In this document: piece by piece, positions 51,419-59,903 of the stretch | Layout of the letters: each line of letters begins with the position of its first letter | Position numbering within the stretch: the first letter of the stretch is position 1 | Assembly: GCA_964439625.1 (NCBI GenBank) | Contig: CAYTPI010000015.1 | Coordinates: forward strand, 33,143 to 97,142 | DNA: 64,000 nt | DNA from: CAYTPI01 sp964439625 | Lineage (GTDB): Bacteria; Chloroflexota; Anaerolineae; Aggregatilineales; UBA3940 | Direction of reading: 5' to 3' | Translations under genes and position numbers: made by a program | Notes under the pieces: generated by a model | What the model was told of the DNA's origin: nothing | The model's input: the letters and a program-made list of their open reading frames with translations, nothing else | The model's database searches: none

Positions 51419-51440
51419 GAGGCGACCTCCGGGTCGCCTC
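51419..51440. terminator. terminator between Flp pilin and lysS
   Basis: GAGGCGACC-TCCG-GGTCGCCTC, a perfect 9-bp stem, followed by ATTGATTCTT. It lies between convergent genes. Confidence 0.7.
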
Positions 51441-51463
51441 ATTGATTCTTGTATGCTGACTGC

Positions 51464-53017
51464 TTAACTGTCTTTTTGCTCGCGCAACGCAGGGAACAGC
51501 AGCACCTCGCGGATATTGGGTTGATCGGTCAGCAGCATGACGAGGCGATCAATACCCATACCGAACCCCCCATTGGGCGGCATACCGTAGCGCATCGCTC
51601 GCAAGTAATCCTCATCGATTGGGTGATATTCATCGCTCTCAGCGTCGTACATTTTGCCAGCTTCAACAAAGCGCGCCTCCTGATCCAGCGGATCATTTAA
51701 CTCCGTGAAAGCATTGCCCATTTCTAGCCCTGCGATGAAAAATTCAAAGCGTTCGACGTGAACAGCATCTGCTGGCTTAGACTTGGCAAACGGGCTGATG
51801 TCTTTGGGGTAGTCAATGATGAAGGTCGGTTGTACGAGAGTCGGCTCGACTTCATCCAGCAAGTCATTGACTAACTCGCCCCATTTCTTGCTTTCCTCGC
51901 CTTTGAGTACACCCTTCTCTCGCATAGCATTTGCCAGCAGCTTGGGATCATTCTGTGGGTAATCCATGTAATCAATCCCAACGACCTCTTTGATTCCATC
52001 ACGCAGCGTGATGCGCTTCCACGAAGGACTGAGATTGATTGTTGCCCCTTGGTACTCAACGGTGGTGCCGCCTGTGACGTGCATCGCTACCGCCGCGACC
52101 ATCCGCTCCGTCAAGTCCATAACGCCTTCATAATCGATATAGGCCTTGTAGAATTCGATCTGCGTGAATTCCGGATTATGCTTTTTAGATAACCCCTCGT
52201 TGCGGAAGTCACGCCCGATCTCGTAGACGGCATCATACATTCCCACAAGCAGCCGCTTCAGGTAAAGTTCAAAGCTGATGCGGAGATACATATCGCGGTG
52301 CAGCTTGTTGTGATGTGTGACGAAAGGCCGCGCTGCTGCCCCACCATAGATTGGCTGGAGGATGGGCGTCTCAACTTCGAGGAAGCCCTCGTCGTCTAGA
52401 AAGCGGCGGATGGCACTGATCGTCTTGGCCCGCGCGATGAACGTCTGGCGCACGTCGGGGTTTACGGCAAGGTCAGCATAACGCTCACGGTAACGCGCAT
52501 CTGGGTCGGTGAAGCCACCATATGTCTCGACGGAGCCGTCTTCTAACTCGCGCTCTTTAATCACTGGCAGTGGGCTCAACGCCTTTGACAGCAAGTCAAC
52601 ATGATCCGCGTTGACCGTAATTTCACCCGTGCGGGTGCGGATCATGGTGCCTGTGACCTGAATAAAGTCAAACAGATCGAAGGTATCGGTGTACAGCTTT
52701 AAAAACACCTCGCCAACTTGGTTCTGGCGCATCATGACTTGCACTTTGCCAGTTGCATCTTCGATGTTGGCAAAGGCGACGCGTCCCATCGGGCGGTTGG
52801 CGATAATTCGCCCGCAGACCGTTACCGGCAGTCCTTCCACCTTCGCTTCTTCATCATCTTCAGGCAGATCGGCCTCTGCCGCTAGGTACACGTCAACAGC
52901 CTGCTGAATGGTGTGCGTCCGTTTGGCACGTGGCGGGTATGGGTCTACCCCGGCCTCTTTGATTCGATTGAGTTTTTCTAAGCGCTGGGCTTCGAGGTCA
53001 TTCGCAGGTTCCCACAT
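51464..53017 (-). CDS. lysS: lysyl-tRNA synthetase (class II)
   Basis: A 517-residue enzyme that charges tRNA-Lys. The N-terminal OB-fold anticodon-binding domain (about 60-165) includes GRVAFANIEDATGKVQ. The class II motifs follow: motif 1 FLEVETPILQPIYGGAAARP, motif 2 VYEIGRDFRNEG with HNPEFTQIE, and motif 3 GFGMGIDRLVMLLT. Length and order are standard. Confidence 0.96.
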   Translation of the reverse strand: MWEPANDLEAQRLEKLNRIKEAGVDPYPPRAKRTHTIQQAVDVYLAAEADLPEDDEEAKVEGLPVTVCGRIIANRPMGRVAFANIEDATGKVQVMMRQNQVGEVFLKLYTDTFDLFDFIQVTGTMIRTRTGEITVNADHVDLLSKALSPLPVIKERELEDGSVETYGGFTDPDARYRERYADLAVNPDVRQTFIARAKTISAIRRFLDDEGFLEVETPILQPIYGGAAARPFVTHHNKLHRDMYLRISFELYLKRLLVGMYDAVYEIGRDFRNEGLSKKHNPEFTQIEFYKAYIDYEGVMDLTERMVAAVAMHVTGGTTVEYQGATINLSPSWKRITLRDGIKEVVGIDYMDYPQNDPKLLANAMREKGVLKGEESKKWGELVNDLLDEVEPTLVQPTFIIDYPKDISPFAKSKPADAVHVERFEFFIAGLEMGNAFTELNDPLDQEARFVEAGKMYDAESDEYHPIDEDYLRAMRYGMPPNGGFGMGIDRLVMLLTDQPNIREVLLFPALREQKDS

Positions 53018-53369
53018 AGCTTACCATCCTGTTCGTTTCCGGGTGATCAAACAGGCGGATTATACAAGAGCACACACGCGGAGTCATACTTGACCGCCAC
53101 CAACTATGTAAGGGCTACCAGTAAGCCACTTGTTGACCAAAAACCACGTCTATCATTTTACGTCGTCTAATGAGCAGAATACGACATGATAATTCAGGGT
53201 GATAGCTAGCGAGATTTTTTAGAGCGCACTTACGATGACTGGGTCATCGAGCGGTTGTTCAGGCATCAAAAAAGTGAGACCTTGTTTCCAACACGGGCTG
53301 ACGGTTATATTTTGTTCACACTGCATGGGTCAATGATCGCCATAACTTAGAGATACAGGCATTAAATCG
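53018..53369. other. intergenic region between lysS and the sulfotransferase
   Basis: About 350 bases between divergent genes. It is AT-richer than the coding sequence around it. I saw no convincing promoter, repeat or T-box-like element that could control lysS. Confidence 0.35.
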
Positions 53370-54183
53370 ATGGATTTACGAAGGTTAAAATTGCCGACTC
53401 GGCTTCAGTTAGAAGGTCGATGGTACCAAGTCACAGCACCACTCAGGAAACTCCCCAGTTTTTTAATTATTGGAGCGCAAAAAGCAGGGACAACCTCTTT
53501 GTTCTCTTACTTTTCGGAGCACCCTCAGGTATACACGCGTTTTTAAGGAGGTGCATTATTTTGACAGACGCTATATGAAAGGGACAAACTGGTACAAAAG
53601 TCATTTTAACTGGGGCATTTCACCCAAAATAGCTATGGAAGCAACCCCTGAATATATGTTCCTCCCTGGGGCAGTAAAGAGCATTAGTCAGTTGATGCCA
53701 ACCGCAAAGTTTATTGCCTTACTACGTAATCCTATCGATAGAGCTTTCTCCAACTACCAACATAATCATCGTAAAAGACGAACGAGCTTAACTTTTAAGG
53801 AAGCTATTTGGTCAGAATTAGAACAGCCAACAAGTATGCCAACGACAATACTTGTGAGGGATGAACTAAGCCATGATCATACATACTTGGCAAAGGGCTA
53901 CTATGCCGATCAACTAGAAGTGTGGTTTCAATATTTTCCACGCACACAATTTCTTATCTTAAAAAGTGAAGAGTTCTTTGCTGATCCTCAAACATACTTT
54001 CTGAAAGCATGTGATTTTGTCGGCATCGGTGCACCATCTCTGGGTACGCTTGAATTCGGGGCACACAATGTTGGTGGTTACCAAAATACAATTCCTGAAG
54101 ACGTTCTTTTCCGCCTAGAAGAACATTTTCGCCCACACAACGAACGCCTCCATAACCTGACTGGTATCTCTTGGGCAAGTTAA
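53370..54183 (+). pseudogene. sulfotransferase gene with a frameshift
   Basis: An ATG at 53370 opens MDLRRLKLPTRLQLEG, then FLIIGAQKAGTTSLF, the PAPS 5'-phosphosulfate loop, and SEHPQVYTRF, but a stop follows in the T5 run at 53540-53544. In the next frame the protein goes on with KEVHYFDRRYMKGTNWYKSH, then FIALLRNPIDRAFSNYQHNH (the 3'-phosphate-binding motif) to the end at 54183. Removal of one T restores a complete sulfotransferase of about 270 residues. Since the rest is intact, a sequencing or assembly error in the T-run is as likely as a real mutation. Such enzymes sulfate sugars or other cell-surface molecules with PAPS as donor. Confidence 0.75.
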
Positions 54184-54208
54184 CGCTAACAAAGTTAACG
54201 CTAACAAA
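54179..54208. repeat. 15-base tandem direct repeat
   Basis: GTTAACGCTAACAAA occurs twice in tandem, overlapping the stop codon of the sulfotransferase reading frame. GTTAACG/CTAAC suggests a palindromic core. Function unknown. Confidence 0.7.
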
Positions 54209-54213
54209 TAGCG

Positions 54214-54257
54214 AAAAGGAGCACATACAGCAGAACTGTCGCACCTGCTCTTTTCTG
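54214..54257 (+). terminator. terminator-like hairpin after the sulfotransferase
   Basis: AAAAGGAGCA pairs with TGCTCTTTT (one G bulge) around a 22-base loop containing a second possible stem, followed by CTGATTG. Between convergent genes. Confidence 0.5.
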
Positions 54258-54273
54258 ATTGAAGCGACACAAG

Positions 54274-55098
54274 TTACATGATCCAATCCGGGAGGTCGGC
54301 GATTGAGTCGAGAATCAGATCTGGGGCAGGGACGGCAGCGCGGGCTTCTGCGCGGGTCGAGGCACCCGTCAGGACGGACGCTGCATACATGCCGGCCTCT
54401 TTGCCCATCTTGATATCCGTCTCCAAGCGGTCGCCGACCATCAAACAGCGGTTTGCTGGTAGCCCTAACATATCCATTGCCACTTCAACCATTACGGGTG
54501 AGGGTTTACCCACCAGCACATCGACGCTGCGCCCCGTCATATGTTCCAAGGCTACAATGGTGCCGCCAGCATCGGGGATGCCACCGCCCGGCATCGGGCA
54601 GGTTTTATCTGGGTTGGTGGCAAAGAACAGTGCCCCATTGATAATGGCCTGATACGCCGTGTTGAGTTTGCGGTAATCCAGTGTACGGTCAAAGGCCACC
54701 ACAACGATATCGACATCGTGCGGTTCGATGACCTCCATTGGGTCTTGCTCGCTGAATTCAGGCACAACCTTGATGCCATACGCTGCGATTTCGGTTTTGA
54801 GATTGGCTTCCCCAACGACGTAGACGCTGGCATTGGCATGCTTTTGACTAAGATAATAGGCTGTTACATGGCCCGATGTGGCAATGTGCTCTGGGTCAGC
54901 AGGGATGCCTAAGCTATTTAACTTAGCTGCGTAATGCTCTCGCGGATAAAGCGGTTTGTTGGTCACAAAAATGACCTTCTTCCCCTGCTCTCGCAGCCAT
55001 GCGATTGTCTCAGGTGCGCCAGGGATCGCCTGATCACCCAGAAAGACGGTGCCATCCTGATCGAATATCACCGCGTCGATCTTCAGTCTTTCCATCAT
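54274..55098 (-). CDS. HAD-superfamily phosphatase (NagD-like)
   Basis: A 274-residue phosphatase. The HAD nucleophile motif is VIFDQDGTVFLGD (Asp13, Asp15), followed by FVTNKPLYP (motif II), GKPSPVMVEVAM (motif III Lys) and MVGDRLETDIKMG (motif IV). The insertion between motifs II and III is the C2a cap of NagD/pyridoxal/glycerol-phosphate phosphatases. It overlaps the glycerol-1-phosphate dehydrogenase gene by four bases, which suggests a phosphorylated polyol or sugar as substrate. No substrate is known. Confidence 0.9.
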   Translation of the reverse strand: MMERLKIDAVIFDQDGTVFLGDQAIPGAPETIAWLREQGKKVIFVTNKPLYPREHYAAKLNSLGIPADPEHIATSGHVTAYYLSQKHANASVYVVGEANLKTEIAAYGIKVVPEFSEQDPMEVIEPHDVDIVVVAFDRTLDYRKLNTAYQAIINGALFFATNPDKTCPMPGGGIPDAGGTIVALEHMTGRSVDVLVGKPSPVMVEVAMDMLGLPANRCLMVGDRLETDIKMGKEAGMYAASVLTGASTRAEARAAVPAPDLILDSIADLPDWIM

Positions 55099-56399
55099 AT
55101 GTCTGCCTTTAGTCGTAGGCCAAGAATGTGAAACAGCTTGTTAGCCGTGAAACGGTTGCGGAAAAAGTGGGCGTGGTCAAGGGCTTGTTGTTCTTCTTCA
55201 GCCGTTAAGCCGACCTGCTTGATGTCAGTCGGCCCACCCACCTGAGCCAACCATGCTTCGACTTGCGCAGCCGACGGCAGCATATCCGCTAGAGCATGGA
55301 TCGCATCCCAATTCTCAAGGATGCGCTGCTTGAGTGCGTCGAACTCCTGTGCTGTCATGTCGAGGAAAGGCTGCTGTTTGGCGAGCACTTGATCGATAGC
55401 TGGCCCATAGTTCGCCTCGATTGTGGCAACCTCAGCGGCGCGGTTTGGTAAGTCGGCGGCTTCTAACAGATCAAGCAGTTGGTTGCGATCAATGGCGCGC
55501 AGCATCTCGTAACGCTTGATCGCCCAGATGGTTCCAACGCCGACCTTCGCGCCGTGCAGTACAGGAGGCCGCTCCTCTGTGAGCAGCTTCATTTCCCAAA
55601 AATGCGACAGATGGTGTTCCGTCCCCGAAGCAGGGTTGGAATTACCAAACGACACCATCACCTGTCCGGTTTTGAGCAGAGTTTCCATCAACATGGCGAC
55701 GCCTTCGGCCCCACCCGCTGCGATGTTCTCCGTCTGGGCAGCCGTTTCTTGGACGACGCCCCACGTCCAATCTGCCATGGCTTGATCATAGCCCTCGCCC
55801 CATAGCAAATGACCCAATTTCCAGTCAACCAAGGAAGTCAGCTTGCCGATCATGTCGCCATAGCCTGCCGCCAGCATCGCACGCGGGGCCCGTTGCAGCG
55901 TTTCGAGGTCGGCGAAGATACCCAGCGGCACATGCCCGGTGATTGTCTGCTTGAGGTTATCAATCACTAACGGTGACCCGGGTGAGAGAAACCCATCAAC
56001 CGATGGTGCTGTCGGCACAGAGATGAAATGCGAGCGCGTTCTGTGACTCACAAAGCGCGTGATGTCCGTCAGCGTGCCAGACCCTACCGAGGCAAAGTAA
56101 CGGTCATCGCCATCTCCGGCGGCAATCAACACTTTGACAATTGTTGCTTCATCCGCAACGACATGATGATCCTGTAAAATGATCGGCTTGACATCGATGC
56201 CGCTAGCTTCCATCTCGTGCTGAACCCGTTCACCCAAAACGGGGTAGGTATTCACATCAGCAACCAGAAAGAAGCGCGTTAGCTTGCTGTCTTTGCAAAA
56301 ATCGACGAGGTCAACGAGAGCGCTTGTGCCAATTGAGTAAGTGGTTGCAAGTTCCAAGTTAGCGCTCGTCCTCGCGAGCACCACGGTACTCCTCATCAA
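55095..56399 (-). CDS. sn-glycerol-1-phosphate dehydrogenase (AraM/EgsA family)
   Basis: About 430 residues, the iron-containing/dehydroquinate-synthase-like fold. NAD-binding Gly-rich ASVGSGTLTDITRFV, then SVPTAPSVDGFLSPGSPL and the metal site with ASGTEHHLSHFWEM and HGAKVGVGT. This fits AraM of Bacillus, which makes sn-glycerol-1-phosphate, the stereoisomer used in archaeal lipids. In bacteria it is uncommon. The start is unclear: ATG 56396, a GTG at 56381 with AGGAG at seven bases, or a TTG at 56357 just after the upstream stop; all but the last overlap the RpiB-like gene. Middle gene of a three-gene operon with an isomerase and a phosphatase. Confidence 0.88.
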   Translation of the reverse strand: MMRSTVVLARTSANLELATTYSIGTSALVDLVDFCKDSKLTRFFLVADVNTYPVLGERVQHEMEASGIDVKPIILQDHHVVADEATIVKVLIAAGDGDDRYFASVGSGTLTDITRFVSHRTRSHFISVPTAPSVDGFLSPGSPLVIDNLKQTITGHVPLGIFADLETLQRAPRAMLAAGYGDMIGKLTSLVDWKLGHLLWGEGYDQAMADWTWGVVQETAAQTENIAAGGAEGVAMLMETLLKTGQVMVSFGNSNPASGTEHHLSHFWEMKLLTEERPPVLHGAKVGVGTIWAIKRYEMLRAIDRNQLLDLLEAADLPNRAAEVATIEANYGPAIDQVLAKQQPFLDMTAQEFDALKQRILENWDAIHALADMLPSAAQVEAWLAQVGGPTDIKQVGLTAEEEQQALDHAHFFRNRFTANKLFHILGLRLKADI

Positions 56400-56829
56400 T
56401 CTCGATCATGCGGCGTACCTTAGAGCCAGAGCGCTCATTCTCCACATATTGATGATCTAACCACGTCTCAACGATCTTCTGTGCAAGCACGGGACCAATC
56501 ACCCGTGCCCCCATCGTAATCACTTGGGCGTTGTTGCTCAATTGAGCCCGTTCAGCAGAATAGGTGTCGTGCACCAAGGCTGCCCGAACACCGGGGACTT
56601 TGTTTGCCGTGATCGACATGCCCAGCCCTGTCCCGCAGATCAGGACGCCGCGGTCAACGTCACCAGCCGCGACACGTTCTGAGACGGTCTTAGCGACGTT
56701 CGGGTAGATATCATCATTGTCTGGGGTAACGCCGTAGTCTTCATAATCAATACCACGTTCATCGAGCACCTTACGCACAACTTCCAGCAAGGGGATGCCA
56801 GCACTATCTGCGCCAATTGCGAGTTTCAT
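56359..56829 (-). CDS. RpiB/LacAB-family sugar-phosphate isomerase
   Basis: A 156-residue isomerase of the RpiB fold. The nucleophile-type loop LICGTGLGMSITANK (Cys65) and HDTYSAERAQ are conserved. But the first His of ordinary RpiB (GADHAG) is Ser9 here (GADSAG), and the second (the HN of QHND) is Ser98-Asn99. Ring-opening His residues are thus replaced, so it may isomerise another sugar phosphate (tetrulose- or erythrose-type, as in EryH/EryI) rather than ribose 5-phosphate. It leads the operon; the next gene overlaps its end. Confidence 0.85.
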   Translation of the reverse strand: MKLAIGADSAGIPLLEVVRKVLDERGIDYEDYGVTPDNDDIYPNVAKTVSERVAAGDVDRGVLICGTGLGMSITANKVPGVRAALVHDTYSAERAQLSNNAQVITMGARVIGPVLAQKIVETWLDHQYVENERSGSKVRRMIEIDEEYRGAREDER

Positions 56830-57012
56830 TGTGATTATCCTTGTGTGTCGGCTTCTTTATCATTGATTATAGCGAACCACAGCCCACGGCCAGCCAGTCA
56901 CATCAGTACGAGTCTTCAACTATGCCCACGAGCATTTACGAAAATTTTATATGAAACCAGTATAAACTGATGTATTATTTCGATGTTAAAGTAAATTACC
57001 GGAGGTACCAGC

Positions 57013-57783
57013 GTGTTTCAGTCTGTCATTGATCCACAACTCACTTTACCTGAGGCCTACGCGCATTACCCAGCGGATACCTTCCCGACCATCCATCCGA
57101 TCCATTGGTTGACGTCACACTTTGCTGTCGGCGGCTGGAGCCCGCTACAGCGCCTCAGTGGGATGCTCACCGCCCACATGACCAACATCACACCGCGCAG
57201 CGGCTTCACGTGGCACCCACACCGTGGTCTTGAAATCTACACGTGGGTGCTTGAGGGTGTGCTGACACATGAAGACACCACAGGCGGCAAAGGGGATATC
57301 GAAGCGGGAGAGCTACAGCGGATGTTCTCCGGCGCTTACATTGAGCACCAAGAATTGAACCAGCAGGATGTGCCTGCCCGTGTGATCCAAATCTGGTATG
57401 TGGCTGATCCAATCCATATGGGGGTTGACCCGCACTACCAGCAGGTCTCTCGCAGTGAACTGCCCGTCGTCACAGAAGGCGGCAGCAAAACGTACACCTT
57501 GATCGGCGAAGGCTCCCCGATGCAGCAGCACATGCAAGGCCGCCTGACCGCCACACACGTTGAGCCGGGTGCCTCTGCCACATTGAAGGCCCCACGCGCA
57601 GGCGAAGACCTGTTCCTCTATGTGACGGACGGTACGGGTAAAGCGGTCAATGGGCGCACGAATGACCTCGGTCAATATGATGTGATTTTAGCAACCCCCA
57701 GCGTTGAGGGCGTTACACTGCACGCCGCCGATGATGATCGGCTTGATTATCTCAGCTTCTACCTGCCGCAGTTTCTGGATTAG
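57013..57783 (+). CDS. pirin family protein
   Basis: A 256-residue bicupin. The N-terminal cupin has the metal-binding pattern FTWHPHRGLEIYTWVLEG (His-His) with IEHQELNQ later, as in pirins; the second cupin (about 150-250) lacks clear metal ligands. Pirins such as YhhW act as quercetinases or redox sensors. The GTG start at 57013 follows the strong site GGAGGT (57001-57006), six bases away. The neighbouring genes give no clue to its role. Confidence 0.88.
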   Translation: MFQSVIDPQLTLPEAYAHYPADTFPTIHPIHWLTSHFAVGGWSPLQRLSGMLTAHMTNITPRSGFTWHPHRGLEIYTWVLEGVLTHEDTTGGKGDIEAGELQRMFSGAYIEHQELNQQDVPARVIQIWYVADPIHMGVDPHYQQVSRSELPVVTEGGSKTYTLIGEGSPMQQHMQGRLTATHVEPGASATLKAPRAGEDLFLYVTDGTGKAVNGRTNDLGQYDVILATPSVEGVTLHAADDDRLDYLSFYLPQFLD

Positions 57784-57807
57784 TTAAAGGACCGACTACA
57801 TCAGAAG

Positions 57808-57848
57808 CAACAAGGACACCATGCCAGAGATCGCCGGTGCCCTTGTTG
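57808..57848. terminator. terminator-like hairpin between pirin and ssb
   Basis: CAACAAGG-A-CACC pairs with GGTG-C-CCTTGTTG (one mismatch) around a 15-base loop. Between convergent genes; the T-tract is poor on either strand. Confidence 0.5.
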
Positions 57849-57873
57849 ACGACACGAGCACAGAACGAAATTG

Positions 57874-58296
57874 CTAGAACGGAATATCTTCCATCTTTGA
57901 TGGGTGCCCACCCGAGTCGTCACCATCGGAGTACGCACCGGAGTCATCGGAGAAACTGTCACCCGAGGGGCTGCTGCTGCCCTGCAAAAACTTGACTTCA
58001 CGCGCTGTCACTTCGAGTGACGCACGTGCGCTGCCATCGTTGGCAATGTATGGGTTCACCTTGACGGTGCCGATCACCATCACTTGGCGGCCCTTGCTGA
58101 GGTATTGGTTGGTCGTCTCTGCAAGACGGCCCCAGCATGAAACGCGAAACCAGGTGGTCTCATCGACCCAATCGTCGCCGCGCTTGCGTCGTTCATTTAC
58201 AGCCACACTGAACTCCGTCACGGCGTTATTGTTGGTTGTGAACTTCATTTCTGGGTCACGGCCCAGGTTACCTATAATGGTTAACTGTTGATACAT
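57874..58296 (-). CDS. ssb: single-stranded DNA-binding protein
   Basis: A 140-residue SSB. The OB-fold begins MYQQLTIIGNLGRDPEMKFT, with FSVAVNERRKRGDDWVDETTW and FRVSCWGRLAETTNQYLSKG following. The tail is acidic and Gly/Ser-rich and ends in MEDIPF, the protein-interaction tip of SSBs. Complete and standard. Confidence 0.94.
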   Translation of the reverse strand: MYQQLTIIGNLGRDPEMKFTTNNNAVTEFSVAVNERRKRGDDWVDETTWFRVSCWGRLAETTNQYLSKGRQVMVIGTVKVNPYIANDGSARASLEVTAREVKFLQGSSSPSGDSFSDDSGAYSDGDDSGGHPSKMEDIPF

Positions 58297-58448
58297 CTTC
58301 TAACTTACTCCTTTTGCTGCTTTGCGCGGTTGGTTACTGCGCCAGCGAATGATGTATTACCAATAAAATTGTATCTACCAGTGTATCACAAACACGACCT
58401 GTGCATAAACTGACTCGTGTTGCATCTCTGCCTACTATATCGCCACCT

Positions 58449-58467
58449 TGTGACAGCAACCGTCACA
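58449..58467. promoter_or_regulatory. inverted repeat TGTGAC-N7-GTCACA
   Basis: A perfect 6-base inverted repeat with a 7-base spacer, about 120 bases before the M23 peptidase gene and 150 before ssb. It resembles Crp/Fnr-family sites (TGTGA-N6-TCACA), but the half-site spacing is wider than usual. Confidence 0.3.
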
Positions 58468-58587
58468 GCGCGGGTGATCGTCAGCTAAGCGCTGGTTGAC
58501 GCTGCAAAACCCAAACGATAGTATTACCGGGTGCGGCATATATTAGCCGCGTTTGGATTGTAAACAAACCTATGGAGTTCTCGCTGA

Positions 58588-59691
58588 ATGTCTTTTCAGC
58601 GCACACCGACGCAAAAAATCATTGACTTCCTTCGTGACCACCTCTCGGTGATTGCGCTCATCATCTTAGGGATTGGCATTGCGGCTTTCATGCTAGGGCC
58701 AGTCCGTGGCTTTTTGAGCCGTCAAGCAGAGCGCGCAGCCGCCAACCCCGCCATAGCCAATAGGCCAGTGGCTGCACGCCTACTGAGTAATAATGAGCAG
58801 GCCGAGCAGTTTGCCAGTATTGTGCGGGTTGCCCAGCCCTACACCACCATCCCTGACCGCCCGCGGGACACCATCGAGACGTACACAGTACAACCGGGTG
58901 ATACACTCTTCTCAATCGCCAATCAGTTCGGTTTAGACCCTAGTTCACTGTTTTGGGCCAACACCGACAAACTGCGCGATGTTCATATGATGCAAGCGGG
59001 CATGGAACTGGTGATCTTACCTGTCGATGGCGTGCTGCATCGCTCCGATGAAACGCTGACCATCGAGCAAATTGCTGATTTATATTCCGCGGACTTTGAC
59101 GCCATCATCTTCTCTGAGTTTAATGAGTTGAGTGCCTTTGACCGTAACTACGTCCCGCCGTGGGGGATGCAGATCGTGGTGCCTGGCGGCATCGGTGAGT
59201 TCACGGACTTCCGTCCATCTGTGGTTGAGGTAGTGGATGAAGCGACGGGCACAGTCGTCCGGGGCTTTATGCCGGGCATGGCTGGATCGTGCGCGGTAGG
59301 CACGCAAGGCGGTGGCGGCACGGGCGTCTGGACGCTGCCCGTCGGCTCACCGAACCTCGCGCAGGGTTTCTACCCTGGGCACGCCGGGTTGGACTTCGCC
59401 GCCAACACAGGCACACCTGCCATGGCTGCCGATACCGGTGTGGTGGTCTTCTCCGGCTGGGTCGATGCATCCTGGGGGTACGGTATTCTCGTCGTGCTAG
59501 ACCACGGTAATGGTTTCACAACCTACTATGCGCACTTGAGCGGCGTCAACGTTGGCTGTGGGCAGACCGTGCCACGCGGCAGCGGCGTCGGTCAGATTGG
59601 CTCGACGGGCAACAGCAGCGGCCCACACCTGCACTTTGAAATCCGCAGCGGCGATATCCCCGTTAACCCGTCAAGTTTTATCGGCTATTAG
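58588..59691 (+). CDS. LysM-M23 peptidoglycan endopeptidase
   Basis: A 367-residue membrane-anchored protein. One helix at residues 17-37, a LysM domain (about 97-145, VQPGDTLFSIANQFGLDPS), a second, weaker LysM-like repeat (about 155-205), and a C-terminal M23 (LytM) domain with zinc ligands His265 and Asp269 in GHAGLDFAANTG, and HLHFE with His347 and His349. The zinc motif is complete, so it should be an active endopeptidase. It would cut cell-wall cross-links or activate other hydrolases. Confidence 0.9.
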   Translation: MSFQRTPTQKIIDFLRDHLSVIALIILGIGIAAFMLGPVRGFLSRQAERAAANPAIANRPVAARLLSNNEQAEQFASIVRVAQPYTTIPDRPRDTIETYTVQPGDTLFSIANQFGLDPSSLFWANTDKLRDVHMMQAGMELVILPVDGVLHRSDETLTIEQIADLYSADFDAIIFSEFNELSAFDRNYVPPWGMQIVVPGGIGEFTDFRPSVVEVVDEATGTVVRGFMPGMAGSCAVGTQGGGGTGVWTLPVGSPNLAQGFYPGHAGLDFAANTGTPAMAADTGVVVFSGWVDASWGYGILVVLDHGNGFTTYYAHLSGVNVGCGQTVPRGSGVGQIGSTGNSSGPHLHFEIRSGDIPVNPSSFIGY

Positions 59692-59761
59692 GGCTTTTCA
59701 GAGACGCGCCTACGGCGCTATCAGAGGTCAAAGGGCGCCACAAGCAAAGGGATAGAGGGTC

Positions 59762-59778
59762 GTGTCCCGTAGGGACAC
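59762..59778. repeat. hairpin GTGTCCC-GTA-GGGACAC
   Basis: A perfect 7-bp stem followed by AAAAAA on the plus strand, with a second GTTCT-GCAA-AGAAC hairpin close behind. It sits between the M23 gene and the AT-rich gene. Without a T-tract on the plus strand it is not a standard terminator. Confidence 0.5.
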
Positions 59779-59903
59779 AAAAAAGCCGTTCTGCAAAGAA
59801 CAGCTGGCACGCAAACGTGCATGAAATTATCTTCTTTTGTGCCAGTTCATAATAGCGATAGAAAGATAAATCAGTTCAACTGAATTTAAATTTTTAAGGT
59901 TAA

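Noticed and set aside
53018..53369. T-box riboswitch upstream of lysS
   Set aside because: No T-box sequence or specifier stem was found in the leader.
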